Positions 7,493-15,373 of a stretch of DNA of 30,403 nucleotides are shown here, piece after piece. The translations under genes and the position numbers were made by a program. The notes beneath the pieces were generated by a model. That model saw only the letters and a list, made by a program, of their open reading frames with translations, had not been told where the DNA came from and searched no databases. This DNA is from JACVRW01 sp035645115 (GTDB lineage Bacteria > Actinomycetota > Thermoleophilia > Solirubrobacterales > Thermoleophilaceae), in contig DASQNF010000268.1 of assembly GCA_035645115.1 (NCBI GenBank), positions 1-30,403 on the forward strand, given 5' to 3'. Within the stretch, counting starts at the first letter, position 1; every line of letters begins with the position of its first letter.

Positions 7493-8929
7493 GTGGTTCA
7501 CGATACGCACATCGAGCGCCATAGCGCCACGGGCTGGTGGCTTGAGGAGGCCGGGCGGGTCGATCCTCTTCCCCCGCTGAGCGGCTCGCTCGATGCAGAC
7601 GTTGTCGTGGTCGGCGGCGGCTACACCGGCATGTGGACCGCCTGGAGGCTGCTCGACGCGGAGCCCTCGGCCCGGGTCGTCCTGCTCGAGGGAGGCGTCT
7701 GCGGGCACGGGCCGAGCGGTCGTAACGGCGGCTTCTGCGAGTCGCTCTGGTTCAGCGCCGCCGCGCTGCGGGAGCGCTTCGGCGACGAGCCGGCCCGCAG
7801 GCTGCTCGACGCCTCCAGCCGGACCGTCGCGGAGATCGGCGCGTGGTGTCGCGACAACGACGTGGACGCGTGGTTCGACCAGTCGGGCTACATGTGCGTC
7901 TCCACCGGCGCGGGCTTCGACGACGTGGGCCGCGCGGCTGTGGAGGCCGCCGCCGCGCTCGGCGCCCCCGAGGCGGTCCAGGAGCTGAGCCCCGAGCGGG
8001 TGCGCGAGCGCTGCACGTCGCCGCTGTTCCGGCGCGGTGTGCTGGTGCCGGACTTCGCCACGGTGCAGCCGGCCCGGCTCGCGCTAGGCCTGCGACGGCG
8101 GCTGATCGAGCGCGGCGTGCGCGTGTTCGAGGGCTCGCGAGTCAGGCGACTGCGCGGCGAGGGGCGCGCCGGCCGCTCCGGGCGAGCGGTTGTGGCCGAG
8201 ACCTCCGGCGGCAGCGTGCGGGCCGGCGCCGCGGTTCTCGGGGTGGGCGCGGTTGCGCGCTCGATCGCCCCGCTGCGCTCGCGGCTCACCGTGACGTCCT
8301 CTCACATCGTCCTGACCGAGCCCGTCCCGGAGCTGCTCGAGGAGATCGGCTGGACGGGCGGCGAGTGCATCACCGACGGGCGCACGCTGCTGCACTACTT
8401 CCGGACCACGCGCGACGGGCGGATCGCGCTCGGCTGGGGCGGCGGGCGGATCGCGTGCGGCGCTCGGCTGCGTGGTCACGTAGAGGTCGACCGCGGCGTG
8501 GTCGCACAGGCGCGGGCTGACCTCGAGCGGCTCCTCCCCGGCGTGCGCGGGCGTCGCATCGAGCACGCCTGGGGCGGGCCGATCGACGTCTCGCCAAGCC
8601 ACATCCCGCAGGTGGGAACGCTGCCGGGGGCGCCGGTGCACTTCGCGTTCGGCTTCACGGGCAACGGCGTGGGGCCCTCGCGGCTTGCGGCCGGCGCGCT
8701 CGCCTCACTGGCGCTCGAGCGCCGCGACGAGCACACCCGGCTGCCGATCGTGGGCTCGGACGCAGGCGCCTGGGTGCCGCCGGAGCCGCTTGCGTGGCTC
8801 GGAGGCGCCGCCGTCAGGGCCGCCCTGGTGCGCGTGGAGCGGGCCGCCGAGCAAGGCCGGCGGGCGGACCCGCTGAGCCGCGCGATCCGGGCCGCGCCAC
8901 GGGCGTTCGGGCTCCACCTGGCGCGCTGA
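7493..8929 (+). CDS. FAD-dependent oxidoreductase of the D-amino-acid oxidase family (PuuB-like)
   Basis: A 478-residue flavoprotein. The dinucleotide-binding fold is ADVVVVGGGYTGMWTAWRLL at residues 35-54, followed by the acidic end of the second strand in VVLLEGG. HGPSGRNGGFCESLW is the S-G-R-N-G-G motif seen in gamma-glutamylputrescine oxidase-like and related amine-oxidising DAO-family enzymes. The C-terminal FAFGFTGNGVGPSRLAAGAL closes the FAD site. It likely oxidises a secondary or primary amine, releasing an aldehyde and hydrogen peroxide; the substrate is unknown. The GTG start at 7493 is the first start after an in-frame stop at 7475-7477, and the next start comes only inside the FAD fold. 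This leaves three bases between its start and that of topB on the other strand, so promoters must lie inside the opposing coding regions. Confidence 0.83.
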   Translation: MVHDTHIERHSATGWWLEEAGRVDPLPPLSGSLDADVVVVGGGYTGMWTAWRLLDAEPSARVVLLEGGVCGHGPSGRNGGFCESLWFSAAALRERFGDEPARRLLDASSRTVAEIGAWCRDNDVDAWFDQSGYMCVSTGAGFDDVGRAAVEAAAALGAPEAVQELSPERVRERCTSPLFRRGVLVPDFATVQPARLALGLRRRLIERGVRVFEGSRVRRLRGEGRAGRSGRAVVAETSGGSVRAGAAVLGVGAVARSIAPLRSRLTVTSSHIVLTEPVPELLEEIGWTGGECITDGRTLLHYFRTTRDGRIALGWGGGRIACGARLRGHVEVDRGVVAQARADLERLLPGVRGRRIEHAWGGPIDVSPSHIPQVGTLPGAPVHFAFGFTGNGVGPSRLAAGALASLALERRDEHTRLPIVGSDAGAWVPPEPLAWLGGAAVRAALVRVERAAEQGRRADPLSRAIRAAPRAFGLHLAR

Positions 8930-8978
8930 GCTACCCGCTGCCCGAGCCAGGCGCGGCCCGCAGCCGGTCTCGCGCGAC

Positions 8979-9857
8979 CTAATACTCGCGCGGGTCGAAG
9001 CCCCGGCCGGCGTCGCGCCCGCGACATCCGGTCCGGCGGCGATCCTGGTCGAAGGGCAGGCGCACGATCACCTGCGCCTCGTTGTTGTCCTCGTTCGACT
9101 CGTAGATGCCGTTCTCTGGGTCGGCGATGTGCACGTAAGCGAAGCAGCCGCGCAGGCCTGTCACGTCGATCCACTGCTCGGGATACGCCGGCGGGTATAT
9201 GTCCGCCCAGCCGGGGGACGTGCCGAGTGTCACGCGCTCGGCACTCGCGTCATTGCTGCACGCCGGGTAGATGCGCCTGCGGGGTGAGCCCCTGAGCTGC
9301 GGCCGCGTCCGGGTCAGGTCGCGAAGGCAGTACGCGACCTTCGGGCCGGTCCGCACGCGCCGCACGCGCCTGCCACGCGAGTCAACGCGCCAGAGCTCGA
9401 AGCGCGCGGCGTCGTGGAACTTCCACCAGTAGCGCTGCAGGTGCGCGAACTTGAATTCGAGCCGTGCGCCGGTGCGCACCGCGATGCGGTCGCCGAAGCG
9501 CGTGTAGATGCGCTGGCGCGCGTTCATGAAGCGAGCGGAGTCGCGCGTGCCGTGCAGCTCGGCCGGGCCCGCCCCGACGCTGTCGATCACGTTGCCCGCC
9601 CGCAGCACCGTGTGCCCGGCCTTCGTGAGCCGGTCCGTGTAGAGGCCGTAGGGGCGCCGCATCACGAGGTCCGGGCAGAGCAGCTCGTGCGCGAACTCGC
9701 CGATGCAGGGGTTCTCGTCCAGCTGCGCCGGCGGCGGGGCGCCGCCGGGCGCAGGCGCGCCCACCGGGCCGTCGCCGCCGGGGGCAGGCTCGGCCGCGGC
9801 CACCGTGCCGGCGAGGGCCACGGCAGCGGCGAGCATGGCTGTGAGAACGGCACGCAC
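8979..9857 (-). CDS. Secreted lysyl-oxidase-like protein with degraded copper site
   Basis: A 292-residue exported protein. Residues 1-22 (MRAVLTAMLAAAVALAGTVAAA) form a signal peptide, followed by a short Pro/Gly/Ala-rich linker. The rest matches the lysyl oxidase fold: AYCLRDLTRTRP, VTLGTSPGWADIYPPAYPEQ, WIDVTGLRGCFAYVHIADP and IYESNEDNNEAQVIVRLP are close to the typical end of bacterial family members. Classical lysyl oxidases bind copper through a His-rich W-x-W-H-x-C-H-x-H-x-H or H-W-H motif. Here the matching segment is QRYWWKFHDAARFELW, with aromatic and Lys residues in place of most His. Copper-dependent amine oxidation is therefore doubtful. From memory, Streptomyces has relatives of this divergent kind. 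The GTG start at 9857 gives the best signal peptide; an internal ATG seven codons later is possible. It is divergent from the patatin gene with 23 bases between them. Confidence 0.8.
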   Translation of the reverse strand: MRAVLTAMLAAAVALAGTVAAAEPAPGGDGPVGAPAPGGAPPPAQLDENPCIGEFAHELLCPDLVMRRPYGLYTDRLTKAGHTVLRAGNVIDSVGAGPAELHGTRDSARFMNARQRIYTRFGDRIAVRTGARLEFKFAHLQRYWWKFHDAARFELWRVDSRGRRVRRVRTGPKVAYCLRDLTRTRPQLRGSPRRRIYPACSNDASAERVTLGTSPGWADIYPPAYPEQWIDVTGLRGCFAYVHIADPENGIYESNEDNNEAQVIVRLPFDQDRRRTGCRGRDAGRGFDPREY

Positions 9858-9880
9858 CCCGCTGAGTTGTAGCGACTAGC

Positions 9881-10801
9881 GTGCCGCAGGTGCGCGTGCT
9901 CGCGATCGACGGCGGCGGCATCCGGGGCCTGATCCCGGCGCTCGTACTCGCCGAGCTCGAGCGCCGCACGGGCCGGCAGGTGTGGCAGCTGTTCGACCTG
10001 ATCGCGGGCACATCGACCGGAGGAATACTCGCCTGCGCCGTGTGCGCACCTGAGGCGCTGCCGGCCGAGCAGCTCGTGCGCCTGTACGAGGACGAGGGTC
10101 CCGAGATCTTCGACCGCTCGCTGTTCCAGCGCATACGCAGCGCCGACGGCCTGCTCGACGAGAAGTACGACTCAGCCGCTCTCGACCGCGCGCTGGTGCG
10201 CTTCCTGGCCGACAAGCGGCTCAGCGAGAGCAGGCCCGACCTGATCGTCCCGGCCTACGACACGGCCGCGCCGGGGCCGTACTTCTTCAAGAGCCGCAAG
10301 GCGCGCGAGAGCGCGGAGGACGACTTCCCGCTGTCGGTGGTGGCGCGCGCCACTTCGGCGGCGCCGACCTACTTCGAGCCGACCGAGCTGGGCGAGCGCT
10401 CGCTGGTCGACGGCGGCGTGTTCGCGGTCAACCCCGCGATGTCGGCCTTCGCCGAGGTGCTTCGCTTCCACCCCCGGGCCGAGATCCTGCTGGTGTCGCT
10501 CGGCACCGGCGAGCGCACCCGCAAGCGGCGATTCGACGAGGTCAAGGACTGGGGCCTCGCCGAGTGGGCCCGTCCGATCCTCGACGTGGTGTTCGACGGC
10601 ATCTCCGACGCGGTCGACTTCCAGCTGCGCCAGGCGCTCGACGACGGGCGCTACTGGCGCCTCCAGACCGAGCTGACGGGGGCGAGCGACGCCCTCGACG
10701 ACGCGAGTGAGAAGAACCTGGCCGGCCTGCGCCGGCTGGCGGAGGGCATGATCCGCGAGCGCAGCGCGGAGCTCGACGCGATCGCGGCTGCGCTCACCTG
10801 A
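9881..10801 (+). CDS. Patatin-like phospholipase
   Basis: A 306-residue patatin-family lipid acyl hydrolase. The glycine-rich oxyanion loop is IDGGGIRG (residues 9-16), the nucleophile is S45 in GTSTGG, and the catalytic aspartate is D177 in VDGGVFAVNP. All parts of the Ser-Asp dyad are intact. LLVSLGTGERTRK is a typical mid-domain strand of patatins. There is no signal peptide or membrane segment, so it is probably cytosolic and acts on membrane-derived glycerolipids. The GTG at 9881 is the chosen start; a second GTG three codons later is equally possible, and neither has a clear ribosome binding site. The gene stands alone, with divergent and convergent neighbours, and no cyclic-nucleotide synthase is beside it. 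Confidence 0.88.
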   Translation: MPQVRVLAIDGGGIRGLIPALVLAELERRTGRQVWQLFDLIAGTSTGGILACAVCAPEALPAEQLVRLYEDEGPEIFDRSLFQRIRSADGLLDEKYDSAALDRALVRFLADKRLSESRPDLIVPAYDTAAPGPYFFKSRKARESAEDDFPLSVVARATSAAPTYFEPTELGERSLVDGGVFAVNPAMSAFAEVLRFHPRAEILLVSLGTGERTRKRRFDEVKDWGLAEWARPILDVVFDGISDAVDFQLRQALDDGRYWRLQTELTGASDALDDASEKNLAGLRRLAEGMIRERSAELDAIAAALT

Positions 10802-10882
10802 GCTGTCCGGCGACCACGCACGGCCGACGCGGGGGACGGCTCGGGCCTCGTCTCCTCTCAAGCCGCGCGTGGCGCCAGCGGC

Positions 10883-12085
10883 CTATGCGCACGGGCCCGT
10901 GTCCACCGGGCCGCCGGCACGGTCGAGGGCACGACCAACGATCGGGTCCGGCACCCCGAACCCGGAGCGCCCGTCGTTCGACACCGATGCCGCGAAGATC
11001 GTGGTGAGCACCCGCCCGGCGCCGTCCACCATCGGTCCGCCCGAGTTGCCCGAACGCACCAGTCCGCGCACCGTGGTGATCGGGCGCGCGACCGGGCCCT
11101 GGCCGTAGGCGTCCTGGGTCACGACCCTCGCGGTCGCCCCGAGGCGGCCGGGCTGGACGTCGAGGGGACCGTTCCCGGGAAAGCCGACGATCGCACCGGA
11201 GGCGCCCTCGCCGGCGCCCGGGTTCAACCTCAGCGGCGGGACGCCGGACAGCCCGGGCGCGCGCAGCAGCGCAAGGTCGTTGCGGGAGTCGAACCAGATC
11301 GCCTCGGCGTCGATCCGCTCGCCCTCGCCGCCGATCTGGACCGTCGTGTCGTCCTGGCCCGCCACCACGTGCGCGTTGGTGACGACGATCCCGCCCGCCG
11401 CCACCCAGCCGCTCCCCTGAACGCCGAGGCCGCAGGCCGTGCCGAGCACGCGGACCACGCTGCGCGCCGCCCGGCGCACGTCGCGGTCGCGGGCGATCCT
11501 CGCGGTGGGTGCGCGCACGTCCGCCCGCGGGCCGTCGATCCTCGGGAACGGGTCGAAGCGCGCGAGCGCCTGCAGCAGCGGGCCCGAGGGCGGCAGCGCC
11601 TCGTTCAGCCGCGCGAGGATCGCGGAGCGCTGGATGGGCTCGCGCAACTCGCGCGCGCCCGGCGTGTGGAGCGCCACCGCGCCTCCGACCCAGGCCGCGA
11701 ACAGCCCGAGGCAGCCCACGAGCAGCGCGCCGCCGAGCCCGTCGAGCAGACCCAGGCGCTCGCCGAGGCGGTGGCGCAGGTGAAACCCGAGCAGCTCGAA
11801 TCCCGAGGCGAACAGCGCACCGACCAGGAGCGCCGCGAGCAGGGCCATCAGCGGCGCATACGGGGAGCGCGAGCCCTCCTCGAGCATGAGCGGGCCGAGC
11901 CGCGAACCGAGGAAGGCGCCCCCCGCGAAGCCCGCCAGCGACAGCGCTCCCACGATCAGCCCCTGGGCGTACCCCCAAGCCGCCATCAGCAGCGTGAAGG
12001 CGACGATGATCCAGTCGAGAGCCGTCACCGGAGACGAGGCAGGGTAACGACGGCCGCGGGCTACCATCGAGCGTCCGGCTCCCAA
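10883..12085 (-). CDS. Membrane-anchored serine protease of the MarP type (CvpA domain plus trypsin-like protease)
   Basis: About 400 residues. The N-terminal half has several hydrophobic segments starting at ALDWIIVAFTLLMAAWGYAQG, the CvpA/colicin V production domain. The C-terminal half is a trypsin-like protease with the triad His in VTNAHVVAG, Asp in SRNDLALLRAPG and Ser in RSGNSGGPMVD. This architecture matches mycobacterial MarP (Rv3671c), a periplasm-facing protease needed for acid resistance that acts on a peptidoglycan hydrolase. The cysteine in LGTACGLG at the protease start and the one next to the C-terminus (TGPCA) fit the two-cysteine disulfide known to steer MarP activity. I place the start at the TTG at 12085, because a perfect GGAGGTGA Shine-Dalgarno sits upstream at 12088-12095. 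ATG 12067 and GTG 12028 (giving MTALDWIIVA) are alternatives. It is divergent from a class B PBP, which suits a cell-wall role. Confidence 0.85.
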   Translation of the reverse strand: MGAGRSMVARGRRYPASSPVTALDWIIVAFTLLMAAWGYAQGLIVGALSLAGFAGGAFLGSRLGPLMLEEGSRSPYAPLMALLAALLVGALFASGFELLGFHLRHRLGERLGLLDGLGGALLVGCLGLFAAWVGGAVALHTPGARELREPIQRSAILARLNEALPPSGPLLQALARFDPFPRIDGPRADVRAPTARIARDRDVRRAARSVVRVLGTACGLGVQGSGWVAAGGIVVTNAHVVAGQDDTTVQIGGEGERIDAEAIWFDSRNDLALLRAPGLSGVPPLRLNPGAGEGASGAIVGFPGNGPLDVQPGRLGATARVVTQDAYGQGPVARPITTVRGLVRSGNSGGPMVDGAGRVLTTIFAASVSNDGRSGFGVPDPIVGRALDRAGGPVDTGPCA

Positions 12086-12087
12086 CT

Positions 12088-12095
12088 TCACCTCC
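12088..12095 (-). promoter_or_regulatory. Shine-Dalgarno site deciding the start of the MarP-like protease
   Basis: The minus strand reads GGAGGTGA, an eight-base match to the anti-Shine-Dalgarno complement. The GTG inside it (12091-12089) is too close to be used. The TTG at 12085 is two bases past the site, five from the GGAGG core. The ATG at 12067 is about 20 bases beyond it, which is too far. Confidence 0.55.
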
Positions 12096-12144
12096 CCTGA
12101 ACGAGCTCCACTCCGAGCGCCGCCGGCGCCTCACCCACCGTGCC

Positions 12145-13782
12145 ATGCCGGCGCTCGGCGGGCTCGGCGGCGTCGCGCTGCTGGCCGGTCTCGTGGTCGG
12201 GGCGGGCGCGAGCAGCGGCGCCGAGCGCGTGGCGCGGGAGTTCACGATCGCGTGGGAGCGCGGCGACACGCGCGCCATGCACGCGCTCCTGAGCGAGCGC
12301 TCGCGCGGCGCCTACCCGCTTGCGCGCTTCCGAGGCGCCTACCGGCGGGCTGCAGCCACCGCCACGCTCACCGCCGTCCGGGCCAGCGACCCCACGGGCG
12401 AGCGCGACGGCGCCGTGGCCGTGCCGGTCACCACCCGCACGCGGGTCTTCGGTCGCGTGCGCCGTGAGCTGCTCGTGCCGGTGAGCGGCGAGCGCGTGGA
12501 CTGGCGGCCCGAGCTCGTGTTCCCGGGGCTGCGCAGCGGCGAGCGCCTCACGCGCGGCAGCGAGGCGCCGGAGCGGGCACGGCTGCTCGCGCGCAACGGC
12601 CGGGTGCTCGCCGAGGGGCCCGCGGACGCGCGCAGCTCGCCGCTCGGTGCAGTCGCGGACTCGATCGCGGGCGCCGTGGAGCCCGTGGAGTCGGCCCGGG
12701 AACGTGCGGCCCTCTATGCACGCGGCTTCCCGCGCGACTGGCCTGTGGGCCAGAGCGGTCTCGAGCGGGTGTTCGAGGCGCGCCTGCGCGGGCGACCGGG
12801 CGGCGAGCTGATCGCGGGCGGACGGCGGGTGCTGGCCCGCGCCCGCCCGCGTGCGGCCGCGCCGGTGCGCACCACCATCGCCCCGCGGCTCCAAGAGGCC
12901 GCCGTGACGGGCCTCGCAGAGCGCTTGGGAGGCGTGGCTGCGCTCGACCCGCGCAGCGGCGAGGTCCTGGCGCTCGCCGGGATCGCGTTCTCGGCGCCGC
13001 AACCGCCCGGATCGACGTTCAAGATCGTGACCACCACCGCTGCACTGGAGCGCCGCCTCGTCAAGCCCTCGACGAAGTTCCCCGTCGAGACCGCGGCGAT
13101 CATCGACGGCGTCGAGCTCGAGAACGCCAACGGCGAGTCGTGCGGCGGCAGCTTCCGCCAGAGCTTCGCCCACTCGTGCAACTCGGTGTTCGCCCCGCTC
13201 GGGCTGGAGGTGGGCGCCGAGCAGCTCGTGGACGCCGCCGAGCGTTATGGCTGGAACGGCGAGCCCACGATTCCGGGGGAGGCGCCGAGCACGCTCCCGC
13301 CCGCGAGCGAGATAGTGACGCCGCTCGAGATCGCGTCCACCGCGATCGGCCAGTTCAAGACGCTCGCCACCCCGCTCCAGCTGGCGTCCGTGGCCCAGGT
13401 CATCGCGGGCGGTGGCGTGCGCAGGGCCCCCACCCTCGCCCTCGGAGAGCACGCCCCCCGGTCTCGGGTGACCTCCCCGCGCGTGGCGCGCACGATCGGC
13501 TCGCTGATGGTGGACGTGGTGGCCTACGGGACCGGCTCGGCGGCCGCCATTGACGGCGTCGAGGTGGCCGGCAAGACCGGAACGGCGGAGCTCGAGGACA
13601 CGCGCGACCCGGCAACCGGCGAGACGCTGCCATCCGATCCCGAGAACACCGACGCCTGGTTCACCGCCTACGCGCCGGCCCGGCGGCCGACGATCGCCGT
13701 GGCCGTGATGCTGGTGCGCGCCGGCGCGGGCGGCGCGACGGCCGCGCCGGCGGCGCGGGTGGTGCTGGAGGCAGCGCTCTAG
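12145..13782 (+). CDS. Class B penicillin-binding protein with MecA_N/NTF2-like domain
   Basis: A 545-residue D,D-transpeptidase that cross-links peptidoglycan outside the membrane. A single N-terminal membrane segment (GGLGGVALLAGLVVGAGA) is followed by an NTF2-like domain like the MecA N-terminal domain (VAREFTIAWERGDTRAMHALLSE), then a dimerisation region. The transpeptidase domain has the full active site: S290-T-F-K293, S344-C-N346 and K477-T-G. There is no glycosyltransferase domain. The first good start is ATG 12145. The open frame continues upstream as LNELHSERRRRLTHRA, a basic pre-membrane segment typical of these proteins, but with no ATG, GTG or TTG; a CTG at 12097 is the only near-cognate codon. 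The true N-terminus may therefore be somewhat longer. It is divergent from the MarP-like protease and convergent with the lipoprotein gene (15 bases between the stops). Confidence 0.9.
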   Translation: MPALGGLGGVALLAGLVVGAGASSGAERVAREFTIAWERGDTRAMHALLSERSRGAYPLARFRGAYRRAAATATLTAVRASDPTGERDGAVAVPVTTRTRVFGRVRRELLVPVSGERVDWRPELVFPGLRSGERLTRGSEAPERARLLARNGRVLAEGPADARSSPLGAVADSIAGAVEPVESARERAALYARGFPRDWPVGQSGLERVFEARLRGRPGGELIAGGRRVLARARPRAAAPVRTTIAPRLQEAAVTGLAERLGGVAALDPRSGEVLALAGIAFSAPQPPGSTFKIVTTTAALERRLVKPSTKFPVETAAIIDGVELENANGESCGGSFRQSFAHSCNSVFAPLGLEVGAEQLVDAAERYGWNGEPTIPGEAPSTLPPASEIVTPLEIASTAIGQFKTLATPLQLASVAQVIAGGGVRRAPTLALGEHAPRSRVTSPRVARTIGSLMVDVVAYGTGSAAAIDGVEVAGKTGTAELEDTRDPATGETLPSDPENTDAWFTAYAPARRPTIAVAVMLVRAGAGGATAAPAARVVLEAAL

Positions 13783-13797
13783 CCGGGGTGCGAGCGC

Positions 13798-14340
13798 TCA
13801 GATGTCGAGCTCGAAGGTGAGCGCCTCGTCGCCCTCGCCCTCGATCTCGAGCTCGAGCGGGCGGTTCTCGGTGTTCTGGAGCGGTATTTGGAAGAGCAGC
13901 ATCGAGCCGGAGGTCGGGCCGAGCTGGGCGACGCTGCCCGCCTCGGGGATGCACTCCTTGGGGAGCAGCTCTCGCGCGCGGTAGGCGAACTGGTTGTCCT
14001 CGGGCAGCTCCTCGGGCTCGAACTCGTTGCCCTGGTTGTCCACGACCACGAACTCATCGACCGTCTCGAGCGGCTCGTCCGAGTTGTTGCACGCCTGCAG
14101 GAACACGCCGTAGAGGGTCTGGCCCCGCTCGGGCTCGGGCCCGTCGTAATAGGCCTCGTCGGGTGTGATGGTGGGGTTCAGCTGGCGGGTGATGAAGACG
14201 TTGTACTCCACCCCCTCGAGCTCCAGCGCGAGGCCCTCGCGGGCGGGCTCGTCCACGCCCGGCTCCTCGTCGCCGCAGGCCCCGACCGCCAGTGCGAGGG
14301 CGGCCAGGAAGCCGGCCAGGGTGACGCGCCTCGTGAGCAC
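13798..14340 (-). CDS. Lipoprotein with a DUF4352-like beta domain
   Basis: A 180-residue exported lipoprotein. The N-terminus MLTRRVTLAGFLAALALAVGAC is a signal peptide ending in a lipobox (A-V-G-A-C), so the cysteine at residue 22 should be lipid-modified. After an acidic linker the body (LEGVEYNVFITRQLNPTI, then LYGVFLQACNN and FVVVDNQGNEFEP) has the alternating strands of the immunoglobulin-like extracellular domains often annotated DUF4352. The two remaining cysteines (QACNN and KECIP) could form a disulfide. No enzymatic motif is visible. The start is the GTG at 14340. Function is unknown; the cell-surface location is the firm part. Confidence 0.75.
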   Translation of the reverse strand: MLTRRVTLAGFLAALALAVGACGDEEPGVDEPAREGLALELEGVEYNVFITRQLNPTITPDEAYYDGPEPERGQTLYGVFLQACNNSDEPLETVDEFVVVDNQGNEFEPEELPEDNQFAYRARELLPKECIPEAGSVAQLGPTSGSMLLFQIPLQNTENRPLELEIEGEGDEALTFELDI

Positions 14341-14430
14341 GCGCGGCAGTCTAGCTCCGCGGGCGTCCTTGCCCGCGCCCTGCCGGCGTGGGGCCGTCCG
14401 GGCGCGGTGACCCGGGACTGGCGCGCGCGC

Positions 14431-14985
14431 CTAGCGCCTCGCCCGGGCCGGGTCCATGCCGCTCGCCACTCCGAAGCGCGGCGCCTTTGCCGGGTCGTAC
14501 CCGGCGATCGTGGCGCGCTTGAGCGGCTCCTTCGGCGGCTCCTCGAAGATCATCCGCAGGCGCTCGAGCGACTTCTTGGTCTGGCGGCGGATCCAGCCGG
14601 CAGCGCCGAGCTCCGTCAGCCGGTCGAAGATCGTGGCCGGCTCGCTGAACGTCGTGAGCTCGACGCGTGTGACGCCCTCGGACTCGCGCGTGAAGTCGTA
14701 CACGGCAAGCGAGCGGTTGCGCCCGCGCCTGCCCACGCGCAGCTCCTCGACGATCCGCCGCGGCCGGTCGGCCTCGCGGACGGTGAGCTCCGCGTACTGC
14801 TTGCTGAGCGGCGCCGCGAGCTGGAACCGGGCCGCCGCCCCCTCGCCGACCGGGTTCACCCGCGCCAGCCGGTAGTCGCGCAGGAAGTGGTCGGTGAACG
14901 CGGGCCTCGCGGCGAGGTCGTTCACGAAGTCGAACACCTGCTCGCGGGGCGCCGAGATTACGGTGGAGACGGTGACCTCGCGCAC
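14431..14985 (-). CDS. SRPBCC/START-like protein (polyketide cyclase/dehydrase family)
   Basis: A 184-residue protein with the N-terminal pattern of the SRPBCC helix-grip fold, VTVSTVISAPREQVFDFVNDL, and the long final helix WIRRQTKKSLERLRMIFEE. These proteins hold hydrophobic ligands in a deep cavity; some are cyclases, others are transport or chaperone-like. The last 30 residues (KEPLKRATIAGYDPAKAPRFG) lie beyond the fold, are basic and are probably disordered. There is no signal peptide. It sits alone between the lipoprotein and the Zn-ribbon gene on the same strand, with gaps of about 90 and 50 bases. Substrate and role cannot be told from sequence. Confidence 0.75.
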   Translation of the reverse strand: MREVTVSTVISAPREQVFDFVNDLAARPAFTDHFLRDYRLARVNPVGEGAAARFQLAAPLSKQYAELTVREADRPRRIVEELRVGRRGRNRSLAVYDFTRESEGVTRVELTTFSEPATIFDRLTELGAAGWIRRQTKKSLERLRMIFEEPPKEPLKRATIAGYDPAKAPRFGVASGMDPARARR

Positions 14986-15034
14986 GGCGCGGGCATCCTA
15001 CCCGCCCGTGCTCGCGGGCCGGACGAGCGCCGCC

Positions 15035-15277
15035 TCAGGCTGCCTTGGGCACCACCGACAGGCGCCGCTCGCTGGCGTGCACGCGCTCCGAGCGAACAGC
15101 CAGGCGGCGCCCGTCGGGCAGCCGCGCGAAGCAGAGCTCGCAGAGCGTGCGGCCCGAGTCGAGCTCGAGAAGGCGCTCACCTGCGAGCGGCGTGCGACGA
15201 CAGTCGGCGCAGCGAGCGGCCGAGCCGGGCAGGGCATCGATGCTGCGGCGCATGAGCAGGACGGAGAGATCGGGCAT
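15035..15277 (-). CDS. Small Zn-ribbon protein, 80 residues
   Basis: A small protein starting MPDLSVLLMRRSIDALPG, with two cysteine pairs, CADC and CELC, spaced about 20 residues apart (RCADCRRTPLAGERLLELD, then LCELCFARLPDG). This is a treble-clef or zinc-ribbon-like metal site. The C-terminal third is basic (RRLAVRSERVHASERRL) and could contact nucleic acid. The ATG at 15277 is preceded by AAGGGG at a suitable distance, so I prefer it to a longer version starting at 15343. It is divergent from the Zn-ribbon/FHA gene. Function is unknown. Confidence 0.65.
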   Translation of the reverse strand: MPDLSVLLMRRSIDALPGSAARCADCRRTPLAGERLLELDSGRTLCELCFARLPDGRRLAVRSERVHASERRLSVVPKAA

Positions 15278-15318
15278 CCGGGGCCCCTTCGCTCCCCGAC
15301 CGGGGATTCCTGCCGAGC

Positions 15319-15347
15319 TTGACCCGCTCGTTACCATTCTCACTACC
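15319..15347 (+). promoter_or_regulatory. Possible promoter of the FHA gene
   Basis: TTGACC at 15319-15324 resembles a -35 element, and 17 bases later is a weak -10, ACTACC. TACCAT at 15332-15337 is a better -10 by actinobacterial TANNNT rules but has no matching -35. This is weak evidence. Confidence 0.2.
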
Positions 15348-15373
15348 CCCCAGCCCCAGAGGAGAGAAATCCG

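Noticed and set aside
7490..7708. Upstream extension of topB
   Set aside because: The family N-terminus begins at MGKTLVIAEKPS (7489). The upstream part overlaps the oxidoreductase gene and has no conserved features.
9881..10801. Patatin as a CBASS-type CapV effector
   Set aside because: There is no CD-NTase or other anti-phage gene next to it; neighbours are a secreted lysyl-oxidase-like protein and a MarP-like protease on the other strand.
12062..12067. TACCAT as a PBP promoter -10
   Set aside because: No usable -35 lies at the right distance, so it is indistinguishable from chance.
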